The notes below the pieces were generated by a model that had not been told where the DNA came from, did not search any database, and saw only the letters and a list, made by a program, of their open reading frames with translations. A stretch of 10,444 bases of DNA from CAZMCH01 sp964564735 (GTDB taxonomy: Bacteria > Poribacteria > DTPJ01). The number at the start of each line of letters is the position of its first letter. The stretch's first letter is position 1. Position numbers and translations under genes: made by a program. The stretch covers positions 1 to 10,444 of the forward strand of contig CAZMCH010000124.1 of the NCBI GenBank assembly GCA_964564735.1. Reading direction: 5' to 3'. Below are positions 1 to 7,060 of the stretch, piece by piece.

Positions 1-55
1 TTGTGCCTTTGTGTCTTGGTGGTAAATACAATTTTTTATGTCGAACTCACGTTAA
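1..55 (+). repeat. Left arm of 55-bp inverted repeat that flanks the window
   Basis: This stretch is the reverse complement of 10346-10400 with 52 of 55 positions matching; the mismatches are at about positions 12, 36 and 40. It contains the motif CTTTGTGTCTTGGTGG, which I recognise as typical of short intergenic dispersed repeats in many environmental bacterial genomes. No reading frame or transposase is attached. It begins at the first base of the window, so the repeat may extend further left. Confidence 0.85.
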
Positions 56-437
56 ATTATGCCATCAATTATATATATCGTGGTAGGTAAGGGATAATGT
101 GAATTGATGGCTTTAGAATGAATTTCCTCTAAAATCTCCAAATGGCATGTTAGCAATATGCCCCTACTTCTTTAAGGAGGGAATTTGGAAGGACGCCATT
201 TTCCCATCCTACTAAAATGTCAAAGTTGATGTTTTGGCTCAGATGTTTGCATTTTTAACGATTATTTATTGGAACAAAATTGCTATTTCTTTTATCAAAT
301 AATATGGAAATATCTTGGTGTAATTCAAATTTTGGGTAACTCCTTATCATAGAAAAATGGAAAATAGGAAATAACTTACACAAAGGCACATATAAATAAT
401 AAAGAACAAAGAAATAATTTATAGAAATCTCTCTAGA

Positions 438-458
438 TCTCCCTTGCGAAAAAGGAGA
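438..458. repeat. Small imperfect hairpin, probable dispersed-repeat remnant
   Basis: TCTCC pairs with GGAGA, then after one C/A mismatch TT pairs with AA, closing a GCGAA loop. The flanking text (ATCTCCCTT... AAGGAGACTTTAAGA) resembles the common CCCCTT/AAGGGG intergenic repeat of environmental bacteria, degraded by mutation. There is no T-tract, so a terminator role is unlikely. Confidence 0.4.
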
Positions 459-503
459 CTTTAAGAATCATATAGGCAAAGATCAATTTGGATTAGCAAT
501 GGT

Positions 504-540
504 TTTTGAGCAAAGCGAAAAAAATTTTTTATTATTTTCA
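504..540 (+). repeat. Partial second copy of the GAGxxAAGCGAAAAA repeat
   Basis: This stretch (TTTTGAGCAAAGCGAAAA followed by an A-run and T-run) closely matches the right arm and T-tract of the palindromic element at 9612-9648 (TTTTGAGTGAAGCGAAAA followed by T-run). The left arm of the palindrome is missing here, so this copy cannot form the same stem. It belongs to the TGTCATTCTGAGCGAAGCGAA class of intergenic repeats familiar from many uncultured bacterial genomes. Confidence 0.6.
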
Positions 541-595
541 CGACTTGTGCTAATTATTTTTGTAACCTATTATTTTATCTAGGTTTTTATAATTT

Positions 596-617
596 CCAGC
601 CTAAAAGGCTGGGCTAC
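596..617. repeat. Hairpin repeat, GGGCTAC type, copy 1
   Basis: CCAGCC (596-601) pairs perfectly with GGCTGG (607-612) around a TAAAA loop and is followed by GCTACAA. A second copy lies at 874-895. The form, a short stem ending in GGGCTAC, matches a familiar family of intergenic palindromic repeats. No coding role is evident. Confidence 0.6.
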
Positions 618-756
618 AAAGTGCCTTCAATACTTGATTTATGGGAACTAGCATAAGTCGTTATTTTCCATCATCCTAAATAATCTTTGCCTAAATTTTG
701 AATTAGACTGGAAAATGTCTAAAACTGAAGATCAGACATGAATACGGACAAAAAAT

Positions 757-790
757 ACCTCCTATGATAAAATATAAAATCATAGGAGGT
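757..790. promoter_or_regulatory. Perfect 12-bp hairpin covering an AGGAGG ribosome binding site
   Basis: ACCTCCTATGAT (757-768) is the exact reverse complement of ATCATAGGAGGT (779-790), with a 10-nt A/T loop. The right arm contains AGGAGG (784-789), an ideal Shine-Dalgarno sequence placed 8 nt before an ATG at 798. If transcribed from the left, the stem would bury the ribosome binding site. The downstream frame is only 14 codons, so this may be a surviving 5' end of a decayed gene or mobile element rather than a working switch. Confidence 0.6.
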
Positions 791-797
791 TAAAATC

Positions 798-842
798 ATG
801 AAAAACATCACTGTATCATATAATACTATTTTCAAAGTATAG
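798..842 (+). pseudogene. 14-codon reading frame with strong RBS, possible gene-start remnant
   Basis: The ATG at 798 follows AGGAGG by 8 nt and encodes MKNITVSYNTIFKV before TAG at 840-842. The strong ribosome binding site and hairpin leader look like the beginning of a real gene, but nothing continues it: 20-30 nt further on lies a dispersed repeat copy (874-895). It could be a truncated transposase or antitoxin-like gene, or a genuine micropeptide. The sequence is too short to assign. Confidence 0.25.
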
Positions 843-873
843 TTACACATTGACTTTTAGCCTGCCTGTAAAG

Positions 874-895
874 CCAAGCTGGAAGTTTGGGCTAC
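874..895. repeat. Hairpin repeat, GGGCTAC type, copy 2
   Basis: CCAAGCT (874-880) pairs with AGTTTGG (884-890) with one G-T pair, around a GGA loop, and is followed by GCTACAA. The last ten bases match copy 1 at 596-617 (TGGGCTACAA), while the stem sequences differ with pairing kept. This is compensatory variation expected of a structured repeat family. Confidence 0.6.
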
Positions 896-987
896 AATGC
901 AACCTTTTTTGATGAAAATGGTATAACATCAAAAGATTTGTAGATCAATACTTTGATAAAGATAATGTCCGAACTTAGTTAAAAAAC

Positions 988-1016
988 TTGACTAATTTAT
1001 AGATAAGTGGTAGTAT
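988..1016 (+). promoter_or_regulatory. Sigma70-like promoter candidate upstream of the cluster
   Basis: TTGACT (988-993) and TAGTAT (1011-1016) are separated by exactly 17 nt, each one or two bases from the -35 and -10 consensus. Transcription would begin near 1023 and leave a leader of about 190 nt before the first gene at 1212. The region is AT-rich, so chance matches are common, but the TTGACT box and ideal spacing make it the best promoter seen here. Confidence 0.45.
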
Positions 1017-1124
1017 TCATATTAGATAAATATACAATCAAGAGGGGAGCAAAAATCTTTTCCTTTAGGTTTAGATTCCAGAAAGATTATAAAATAATAA
1101 ATGTTAATTCCAATTTAATATTAT

Positions 1125-1153
1125 TTGAAAGTGGAATATAACCAGAATAATAT
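1125..1153 (+). promoter_or_regulatory. Second sigma70-like promoter candidate
   Basis: TTGAAA (1125-1130) and TAATAT (1148-1153) are 17 nt apart, which would place a start near 1160 and give a leader of about 50 nt. ATTCCA (1107-1112) and TGGAAT (1132-1137) form a 6-bp inverted repeat spanning the -35 box, which could be a binding site. Confidence is limited by the high A+T content. Confidence 0.35.
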
Positions 1154-1211
1154 TTATTATTTGAATACTAGCCTATATTTTTAGCAAATAACATTTATAG
1201 GAAGATAAATA

Positions 1212-1922
1212 ATGGAAGATATTTTGCTGAAATGTTTGGATTGTGGCGAAGTTTTTTGTCCAACAAATTATGACAAATATCCATCATTTAGTTATGATGA
1301 ATCGGATATTTCAATTCAAGAGAGAGATGACCTTATTGACTTCAATTTAACCCATAAAGATCATACCATTGTAGAATTAAAAATACTAGAAGATTCTTAT
1401 TGCAGTGTTTATCCTTTCCTTGAGCCTATTAGGGAAGATTTTCTTAAAGCTACTGATGGAGAAGATATATTTACCATAAAGCGTTGGAGAGATAACATAA
1501 ATCAACCTCTAAAATATGAAATAATAGACTTTGAAATTGTTTATAATGAACCACAACTTGATATACAATCAAAAGATATTAAAAGACAGATGCTCTATGA
1601 TTCTGATATATATAAATTTGATGAGAAAATAATTGGAATTATAATTAATCTTTATAAACAATTTGTATCTCAGATTGGTCTTGATAATATATTAGAATGT
1701 GGTTTTTCTATGGATAATCCTATGGTTTCTTATGGAAAGCTGGATGATAATAGCAAGGAAGATTTTCTTTGGCTTTGCCGACCTGAGATTGGCGAAAAAC
1801 ATACATTAATGCTTGAAAGGTTTATTGACGATAATTCTGAATATGATGATGTAATGAACATTCAGATAACAAGCTCTTTTGGATTAGAGCCTTTGTCTGA
1901 TTTATGCCATGTATTAAATTAG
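1212..1922 (+). CDS. Uncharacterised protein with Cys-rich N-terminus
   Basis: I do not recognise this 236-residue protein. It starts at an ATG with AGGA 9 nt upstream. The N-terminus has Cys8, Cys11 and Cys16 (KCLDCGEVFC), half of a zinc-ribbon-like or metal-binding knuckle. Further cysteines occur singly at 64, 163, 189 and 232. A short His/Asp cluster follows at 48-51 (HKDH), and the rest is acidic with mixed helix and strand character. There is no signal peptide or membrane segment, so it should be cytoplasmic. It is the first gene of the tandem series and lies 24 nt before the radical SAM gene, suggesting co-transcription and possibly a partner or accessory role. A specific function would be a guess. 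The coding call rests on length, start signals and neighbour spacing. Confidence 0.75.
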   Translation: MEDILLKCLDCGEVFCPTNYDKYPSFSYDESDISIQERDDLIDFNLTHKDHTIVELKILEDSYCSVYPFLEPIREDFLKATDGEDIFTIKRWRDNINQPLKYEIIDFEIVYNEPQLDIQSKDIKRQMLYDSDIYKFDEKIIGIIINLYKQFVSQIGLDNILECGFSMDNPMVSYGKLDDNSKEDFLWLCRPEIGEKHTLMLERFIDDNSEYDDVMNIQITSSFGLEPLSDLCHVLN

Positions 1923-1946
1923 TGGAGATGAAATAATAGGTTTTTT

Positions 1947-3596
1947 ATGCCAACAAATAGCATTTTAATTAATTTCAATGGTTGTCCATCTTCTCTTGAT
2001 TCTTTAATGCCTGACAATGGACTAGCCAATCTTGCAGGAAGCTTATTAGAATCAGGACATCATACAATTATAATGGATTTTTGCACGGTTAATATAATAA
2101 GGAGGATGATACCTGAGGAATTACAGATAGATTTAGAGGAAATCTATAATGAATCCATCAAAGTATTAGTTTCAGGCGGACAATTTACAAAATCAATGCT
2201 TGATCATCTTGTCGATTTGGATAAAAGATTAGAACAAAGCAAGTCTTTGGAACTGCCTAAGATCGCGGAAGAAATTATAAATCAAGCGCTAAATATAGAT
2301 GCTGATTTCATTGGATTTAAGTTATGGACAGGAGAAGGATTTGAGGGATCTGTAAAAATAGCCGAAATAATAAAGAGTAGATTGCCCGAAGTTAAGATAA
2401 TTGCAGGCGGACCTCATGTCGATTGGTTTATGAAAAATATATTTGATTATACAGATATATTTGACATTCTTGTCTATGGTGAAGGCGAAGAGGTAATAAA
2501 ACTTATTGCAAATTATGTTAAAGGCAATCAAATTTTAGATGAAATTCCAAATATTATATATAAAAAGAATGGAAATATATATAAAACCCCCAAACAGATA
2601 TTACCTGATCTCAATATATTAGCAGATCCTATTTATGATGAGAAAATTTATCCTGCTATTGTTGGGGATCAAAAAATCAAATTCATCATGATTGATGAAA
2701 GCAGAGGCTGTCCAAATCAGTGTTATTTTTGTATTCATCCGCAAAAAAGCGGAAATCGATGGCGAATTCGTGATTATGAAAGAATAGTTGATCTTATTGA
2801 AAAACTCAGTAGGGAATTAAATACAAGCATATTTAGGTTGTCTGGTTCAAATACTCCTTCTGATTTAAGAAGAGATATAGCCAATGAATTGATAAAAAGA
2901 AACTTGGGCATTTCCTATGCTGGATTTGGTCATGTCAGAAGTGATGAGGATTATGAGTTTTTACGCTTATCTGGTTGTGTCTCTCTGGCTTTTGGAGTAG
3001 AGTCAGGTAGTCAACAAATACTAGATCAAGACATAAATAAGCGGGTAAAAGTAGAGCAGATAATTAGAGCATTGACGGGTTGTAAGCGTGCAGGTATTCT
3101 TGCAGTTGCGAGTATTATAGCCCCTTGTCCGCATGATACAGAAGAAACATTAAAAGAAACTCTGGACTTGCTGATACAGACTAGACCAGATGCGGTAACA
3201 ATACAGTTGCCCGGACTAACCCCTAATGCTTTTTGGTATAAATATAAAGAGCAATTTGGTTTTGAGCTTGATGCTGACTGTATGACAAGATCGATGTTAT
3301 ATAAGATAAAACTGCTTCTTCCACCGATGATGTGGGAGAAATTACCATACAAAATAAATGGAAAATCAAGCCATGAATTAACAAAAATGGCACAAGATTT
3401 GAGTTCTGAATTGGAGAAACATGGAATATTAACTGGAATTGGAGATTTTCTTTTGCTAATTAGTAATTCAATGAAGATTCCTGCTTTGGAAATGCGGAAT
3501 ATTAACAGGAAGATGTTTTTTACAGGAGATTTTAATACAATACAAAATATGGTATTATCTTTCAATAACCTAACAAAACGGCTGAATAGGGGGTAG
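1947..3596 (+). CDS. B12-binding domain radical SAM enzyme
   Basis: This 549-residue protein has an N-terminal cobalamin-binding-type Rossmann domain (about 1-200) followed by a radical SAM domain (about 245-430). The 4Fe-4S-binding CxxxCxxC motif is Cys255, Cys259, Cys262 within SRGCPNQCYFC. GGPHVDW (154-160) and YGEGEE (177-182) are typical of the B12-radical SAM class, as is GVESGS (350-355). I see no DxHxxG motif, as in many radical SAM relatives that bind cobalamin without a His ligand. Family members perform methylations, ring closures or other radical chemistry on lipids, pigments and natural products; the substrate here is unknown. Residues 54-118 form a helical insertion in the B12 domain, and about 120 C-terminal residues are of unclear role. 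The start has a weak AGG 6 nt upstream, and an in-frame stop at 1929 excludes an earlier start. A ketosynthase gene follows after 13 nt, suggesting an acyl or polyketide-like substrate. Confidence 0.93.
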   Translation: MPTNSILINFNGCPSSLDSLMPDNGLANLAGSLLESGHHTIIMDFCTVNIIRRMIPEELQIDLEEIYNESIKVLVSGGQFTKSMLDHLVDLDKRLEQSKSLELPKIAEEIINQALNIDADFIGFKLWTGEGFEGSVKIAEIIKSRLPEVKIIAGGPHVDWFMKNIFDYTDIFDILVYGEGEEVIKLIANYVKGNQILDEIPNIIYKKNGNIYKTPKQILPDLNILADPIYDEKIYPAIVGDQKIKFIMIDESRGCPNQCYFCIHPQKSGNRWRIRDYERIVDLIEKLSRELNTSIFRLSGSNTPSDLRRDIANELIKRNLGISYAGFGHVRSDEDYEFLRLSGCVSLAFGVESGSQQILDQDINKRVKVEQIIRALTGCKRAGILAVASIIAPCPHDTEETLKETLDLLIQTRPDAVTIQLPGLTPNAFWYKYKEQFGFELDADCMTRSMLYKIKLLLPPMMWEKLPYKINGKSSHELTKMAQDLSSELEKHGILTGIGDFLLLISNSMKIPALEMRNINRKMFFTGDFNTIQNMVLSFNNLTKRLNRG

Positions 3597-3609
3597 CCGG
3601 AGGGGGTAC

Positions 3610-4854
3610 TTGAAGAGGAAAAGGGCAGTATTGACAGGAATAGGGGCAATAGCCCCCAATGCTTTGGGCAAGAAGCATTTCTGGCAAGCACTAAAAGAAG
3701 GAAAATCTGGGATTAAAAGCATCACAAGATTTGATGTGAGTTCATATCCTACTCAGATCGCTGGGCAGATTGATGACTTTGATCCGCTGGATTATAATAT
3801 ATCGCCAAAAGAATCACGAAAGCTCTCACTTGCGGCACAATTTGCTTTATCTGCTACTCAGATGGCAATAGACGATGCTGAGATTCAGAAATCAGATTTG
3901 GAAAAAGCGGGTGTGTTACTAGGTGTAAGTGGTAGTGCAACAGATATAATAGAATCTCAGCACGGTGCATTTATGACAAAGGGATTATCTAGGATGAGTC
4001 CGTCTGGAATTGTATCAATTATTCCGAGCGCTTCTGCAAATAGTATATCAATAAAATATAAATGTAAAGGCACTGTTATAACAATATCGAATAGTTGTGC
4101 TGCTGGAATGGATGCTTTAGGATATGCTTTTCGTAGTGTATCACTTGGCGAAGATGAAATAATTATAGCTGGTGGAACAGAATCGCAAATAACGCCTTTT
4201 GGGCTTGCGCTATTCACGGGACCGAGATTTATGTCCACAAGAAATGATGAACCAGAAAAAGCAAGCAGACCTTTCGATAAAGATAGAGATGGCGGGGTGC
4301 TTTCTGAAGGTGCCGGTGTTTTCATTATTGAGGAGCTAAATCATGCACTCGATAGAGGAGCGCATATTTACGCAGAAGTTGTTGGATATTCTAGTAAAGC
4401 TGATGGTTCTGCACATTCTAGCCCGGAAACACTAGATACAGGAATTAGAAGATCAATGTTTCTTGCGTTAATAGATTCTGGTCTTGATCTTGAAGATATT
4501 GGCTATGTATGCGCACATGGTCCGTCTGATGATTTTGATAGGATTGAGTCAATAGCTATAAAAAATGTTTTGGGAGACCATGCCTATAAAATACCTGTTA
4601 GCTCAATAAAATCTATGATTGGTAATCCACTTTCGGCGGCAGGTGCTTTACAACTTGTTGCATCTGCTATGGTATTAGAAGATGGTATTATTCCGCCTAC
4701 AATTAATCATGAAATGCCAGACATTGATTGTGATTTAGATTATGTTCCACAAAAATCAAGGGAAGCTTCAAATATTAATGGTATTTTAATAAACTCTCAT
4801 GGATTTGGCGGAGTCAATTCTAGCTTGGTTATAAAAAGATACAATGACAATTGA
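3610..4854 (+). CDS. FabF-fold beta-ketoacyl-ACP synthase with altered active site
   Basis: This is a 414-residue ketosynthase of the KAS I/II (FabB/FabF) type, full length for the family. Such enzymes condense an acyl-thioester with malonyl-ACP. The TTG start at 3610 is supported by GGAGG 6 nt upstream. The nucleophile is Cys163 (SNSCAAG); the first catalytic His is His303 (AHG), and the conserved Lys is Lys334 (KSM). The second catalytic His of FabF is Asn339 (KSMIGNP, codon AAT at 4624). The HGTST loop reads HGPSD, so both Thr residues that contact pantetheine in FabB/FabF are missing. The RPFDKDRDG (220-228) and GFGG (398-401) motifs are intact. Cys-His-Asn is the triad of FabH and chalcone synthase, so condensation may still occur, perhaps on a different carrier or substrate. 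No ACP gene is nearby. It is probably a specialised ketosynthase rather than housekeeping FabF. Its end overlaps the next gene by 11 nt. Confidence 0.92.
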   Translation: MKRKRAVLTGIGAIAPNALGKKHFWQALKEGKSGIKSITRFDVSSYPTQIAGQIDDFDPLDYNISPKESRKLSLAAQFALSATQMAIDDAEIQKSDLEKAGVLLGVSGSATDIIESQHGAFMTKGLSRMSPSGIVSIIPSASANSISIKYKCKGTVITISNSCAAGMDALGYAFRSVSLGEDEIIIAGGTESQITPFGLALFTGPRFMSTRNDEPEKASRPFDKDRDGGVLSEGAGVFIIEELNHALDRGAHIYAEVVGYSSKADGSAHSSPETLDTGIRRSMFLALIDSGLDLEDIGYVCAHGPSDDFDRIESIAIKNVLGDHAYKIPVSSIKSMIGNPLSAAGALQLVASAMVLEDGIIPPTINHEMPDIDCDLDYVPQKSREASNINGILINSHGFGGVNSSLVIKRYNDN

Positions 4855-7015
4855 TGTAAATAGATTACTGCTAGTCCTAATTATACTTACTACATTTAGT
4901 GTCGGTATATATGTCCAGCTGAAAGATAGGCGTAGTGCTATTAATACGTCTTTCAACATAATGGCAATGACAATTGTAGTATGGACTTTTTGTATTTTCA
5001 TGATTTTGACATTGTGGAGATACACCAATCCTATAATTTGGGTAAGAGCTTCTTATTCAGCAGGAACATTGATGACTACGAGTTTTACCATATTTTCTTT
5101 GATATTTAGTTATGGAGAACTTCGTCCTGTAAAGAAATTCATGATGGTCTTGATTCCTTTATGTATTTTTATGGCGATACTTTCTATGACTAATTACTCT
5201 GTGGTAAGTATTGATTATGAAGACGGAAAAATAAAAAATGTTGTATATGGCATTGGAAACATAATTTGGGCAATATTCGTCATTTCTTGCCTTATTGTGA
5301 TTCAATACTTTCTGATAAGTAAATGGCGAAAAGGTAACGGAATTGAGCGACTAAAAATAAAATATATGTATCTCGGTGTTGCTATTGCAACGACATGTAT
5401 GTTGTTAACAAATATCACGCTTCCAATTTTGGGATTTGAGAAAGCAATTGGATATGGTCCTGTTTCGATTATAACAATGCTCGGTTTTATTGCCTATTCC
5501 ATAGTCAAGCATCGTCTGATGGACATCAGGATATTTATCAGAAAGGGTATCGTTTATTCTGTCTTAATGGCTATTGCGACTGTTGTCGTTGGTTTGATTG
5601 TTATAGGCATACCTTCTGCTTTCCCTGAGTTAGAAAAAGTACATTCAGCGGTAGTTGTTTTAATTGGCGGAGGCTTTATTATTTTTGCAATGAAGCCTTT
5701 TTATCATGATATAAAGGAGTTTTCTCAGGTCTTTATATTAAAAGATCAATATCGCAATCAATCAATATTAGCAAATTTTTCTTCGTCTGTAGCAGAAACT
5801 CTTGATATGGAAAAACTCCTTGAATTGATATTTAATACTACAATTGAAGCAATGAGGGTTGATAATGCTTCACTTTGGATGTTTGATTCAAAAACAGGAT
5901 TATTCAAACTTGCTTATTCATGTGGTGTAAAGTCAGATGAATTAGCCAAATCTATTAATCCGGATAGCCCTATTGAGTCATATTTACAGATAAATAATAA
6001 GCCAATTGCAAAAGATGAGCTAGCAAAATTGAAAAAGACTGATGTTTATGATGAGTTAGAAAATGAATTTAACGAACTTAAGGCAGAAATAGCAATACCA
6101 TTGATGGCAAATAATCAATTAATAGGGGTTTTTTATCTCGGAAATAAACATCACAATAGAATGTATTTTGAGGAAGACATTGCATTTTTAAAAGCGATAA
6201 TGAGTCAATCATCAGTCGCTATACAGAACGCAAAATTACATAAACAAGTTGTCAATATGGAAAAGTTGTCACTTCTTGGGAGATTATCGGCTGAATTAGC
6301 TCATGAGATAAAGAATCCTTTAGTTACAATAAAAACTGCCTTTGAATTCATCGTCAGTCAGGAATCTGGTGATTCTTACGAATTAGATGATAATTTTAAG
6401 GTTTTTTGTAATCTAGCATTAGGAGAAACAAACAGAATCGATAGATTGATAAAACAACTTTTGATGCTTGGTCGACCTTCCCCTCCGAAATTCGAATGGT
6501 GCGATGCAAACAAGATTTTGGATGAAACGATATTATTATTAAAACGCAATATTGAAGAAAATTCCATAGAATTAATTGATAAAAGAGATAATACACTAAT
6601 TGAGATATATGCTGATAAAGATCAACTCAAGCAAGTTTTTATTAATATAGCCCAAAACTCCATTGAAGCAATGAAAAATGGAGGAAAGCTGGAGATCGCA
6701 ATGACTTTGGATTCGGATTTCGATGAATCAAATAATAATACAGATGATTTATTAGAATCAAAAAATAGAGTTATAATAAAAATATCAGATACCGGAGAAG
6801 GAATGACAAAAGAGGAATTAAAAAACATATTTGAGCCTTTTTATACACAAAAGGTTACAGGAACGGGTTTGGGGTTGGCAATTGTAAGTAATATTATACG
6901 TGAGCATAATGGCATTATTGAAGTTGAAAGCGTTGAGGGGAGTGGAACAACCTTTACCATTAATATACCTCAGGTATGTCAAGGAGCAAAAATGTCATTA
7001 GCCGAACAAATATAA
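4844..7015 (+). CDS. Membrane sensor histidine kinase, multi-TM plus GAF
   Basis: This 723-residue kinase begins with about seven hydrophobic segments (roughly 5-23, 40-58, 67-90, 98-116, 135-158, 174-195, 205-222), resembling the seven-helix histidine kinase N-terminal region, then two more at about 236-257 and 268-283. A GAF-type sensory domain spans about 305-465. The dimerisation/phosphoacceptor box is AHEIKNP with His487. The ATPase domain has the N-box Asn605 (NIAQNSIEAM), G1 DTGEG (649-653), F-box FEPFY (663-667) and G2 GTGLGL (673-678), all intact, so it should autophosphorylate. An Asp/Asn-rich low-complexity stretch (about 623-640) sits between the N and G1 boxes. The layout recalls PrsK-type kinases of PEP-CTERM/exosortase systems, but nothing here proves that link. 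The start overlaps the ketosynthase end by 11 nt, implying translational coupling. A receiver-kinase gene follows and is a plausible partner. Confidence 0.93.
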   Translation: MTIDVNRLLLVLIILTTFSVGIYVQLKDRRSAINTSFNIMAMTIVVWTFCIFMILTLWRYTNPIIWVRASYSAGTLMTTSFTIFSLIFSYGELRPVKKFMMVLIPLCIFMAILSMTNYSVVSIDYEDGKIKNVVYGIGNIIWAIFVISCLIVIQYFLISKWRKGNGIERLKIKYMYLGVAIATTCMLLTNITLPILGFEKAIGYGPVSIITMLGFIAYSIVKHRLMDIRIFIRKGIVYSVLMAIATVVVGLIVIGIPSAFPELEKVHSAVVVLIGGGFIIFAMKPFYHDIKEFSQVFILKDQYRNQSILANFSSSVAETLDMEKLLELIFNTTIEAMRVDNASLWMFDSKTGLFKLAYSCGVKSDELAKSINPDSPIESYLQINNKPIAKDELAKLKKTDVYDELENEFNELKAEIAIPLMANNQLIGVFYLGNKHHNRMYFEEDIAFLKAIMSQSSVAIQNAKLHKQVVNMEKLSLLGRLSAELAHEIKNPLVTIKTAFEFIVSQESGDSYELDDNFKVFCNLALGETNRIDRLIKQLLMLGRPSPPKFEWCDANKILDETILLLKRNIEENSIELIDKRDNTLIEIYADKDQLKQVFINIAQNSIEAMKNGGKLEIAMTLDSDFDESNNNTDDLLESKNRVIIKISDTGEGMTKEELKNIFEPFYTQKVTGTGLGLAIVSNIIREHNGIIEVESVEGSGTTFTINIPQVCQGAKMSLAEQI

Positions 7016-7060
7016 ATATTTCAATTATTGGAAGTTTTTATTACGAAAGGGAAATCATTT

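Larger units (their letters stand above)
1..1211. other. Gene-poor region with dispersed-repeat fragments
   Basis: No reading frame on either strand looks like a real gene in these 1.2 kb. Besides the separately listed repeats, hairpins and promoters, 161-186 resembles a degraded copy of the C-run/G-run intergenic element (CCCC, CTTCTTTAA, GGAGGGAATTT) seen in many environmental bacteria, and 376-390 shares the short word CAAAGGCACA with the flanking inverted repeat. Positions 187-360 and 900-985 are plain AT-rich sequence in which I see nothing. The region reads as a place where small repeats have accumulated, upstream of the gene cluster. Confidence 0.6.

Noticed and set aside
741..971. Possible small insertion-element remnant bounded by CGGACA (745-750) and its complement TGTCCG (966-971)
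   Set aside because: Only six bases match at the ends, no target duplication is visible, and no transposase is present, so the boundaries cannot be supported.
1007..1141. 44-codon GTG-initiated frame (VVVFILDKYTIKRG...) ahead of the first gene
   Set aside because: It has no ribosome binding site before the GTG, overlaps both promoter candidates, and has no recognisable similarity; it is most likely chance in AT-rich sequence.
1..1211. CRISPR array or tRNA gene in the gene-poor region
   Set aside because: No regularly spaced identical repeats and no cloverleaf-like sequence were found; the repeats are single or paired degenerate hairpins.
3026..3691. 221-codon open frame on the minus strand
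   Set aside because: It lies opposite the end of the radical SAM gene and the start of the ketosynthase, both with clear motifs; its translation is Ser/Leu-rich with no recognisable domain, as expected for a shadow frame.
3957..4325. 122-codon minus-strand frame
   Set aside because: It is entirely antisense to the conserved ketosynthase core and shows no domain or ribosome binding site.
4844..7015. Naming the membrane kinase PrsK and calling a PEP-CTERM system
   Set aside because: The layout is similar, but no exosortase, PEP-CTERM protein or PrsR regulator is in the window.
7028..7060. Upstream TTG start for the receiver-kinase
   Set aside because: It has no Shine-Dalgarno sequence, adds 11 residues before the receiver fold, and the ATG at 7061 has a well-placed AAAGGGA.
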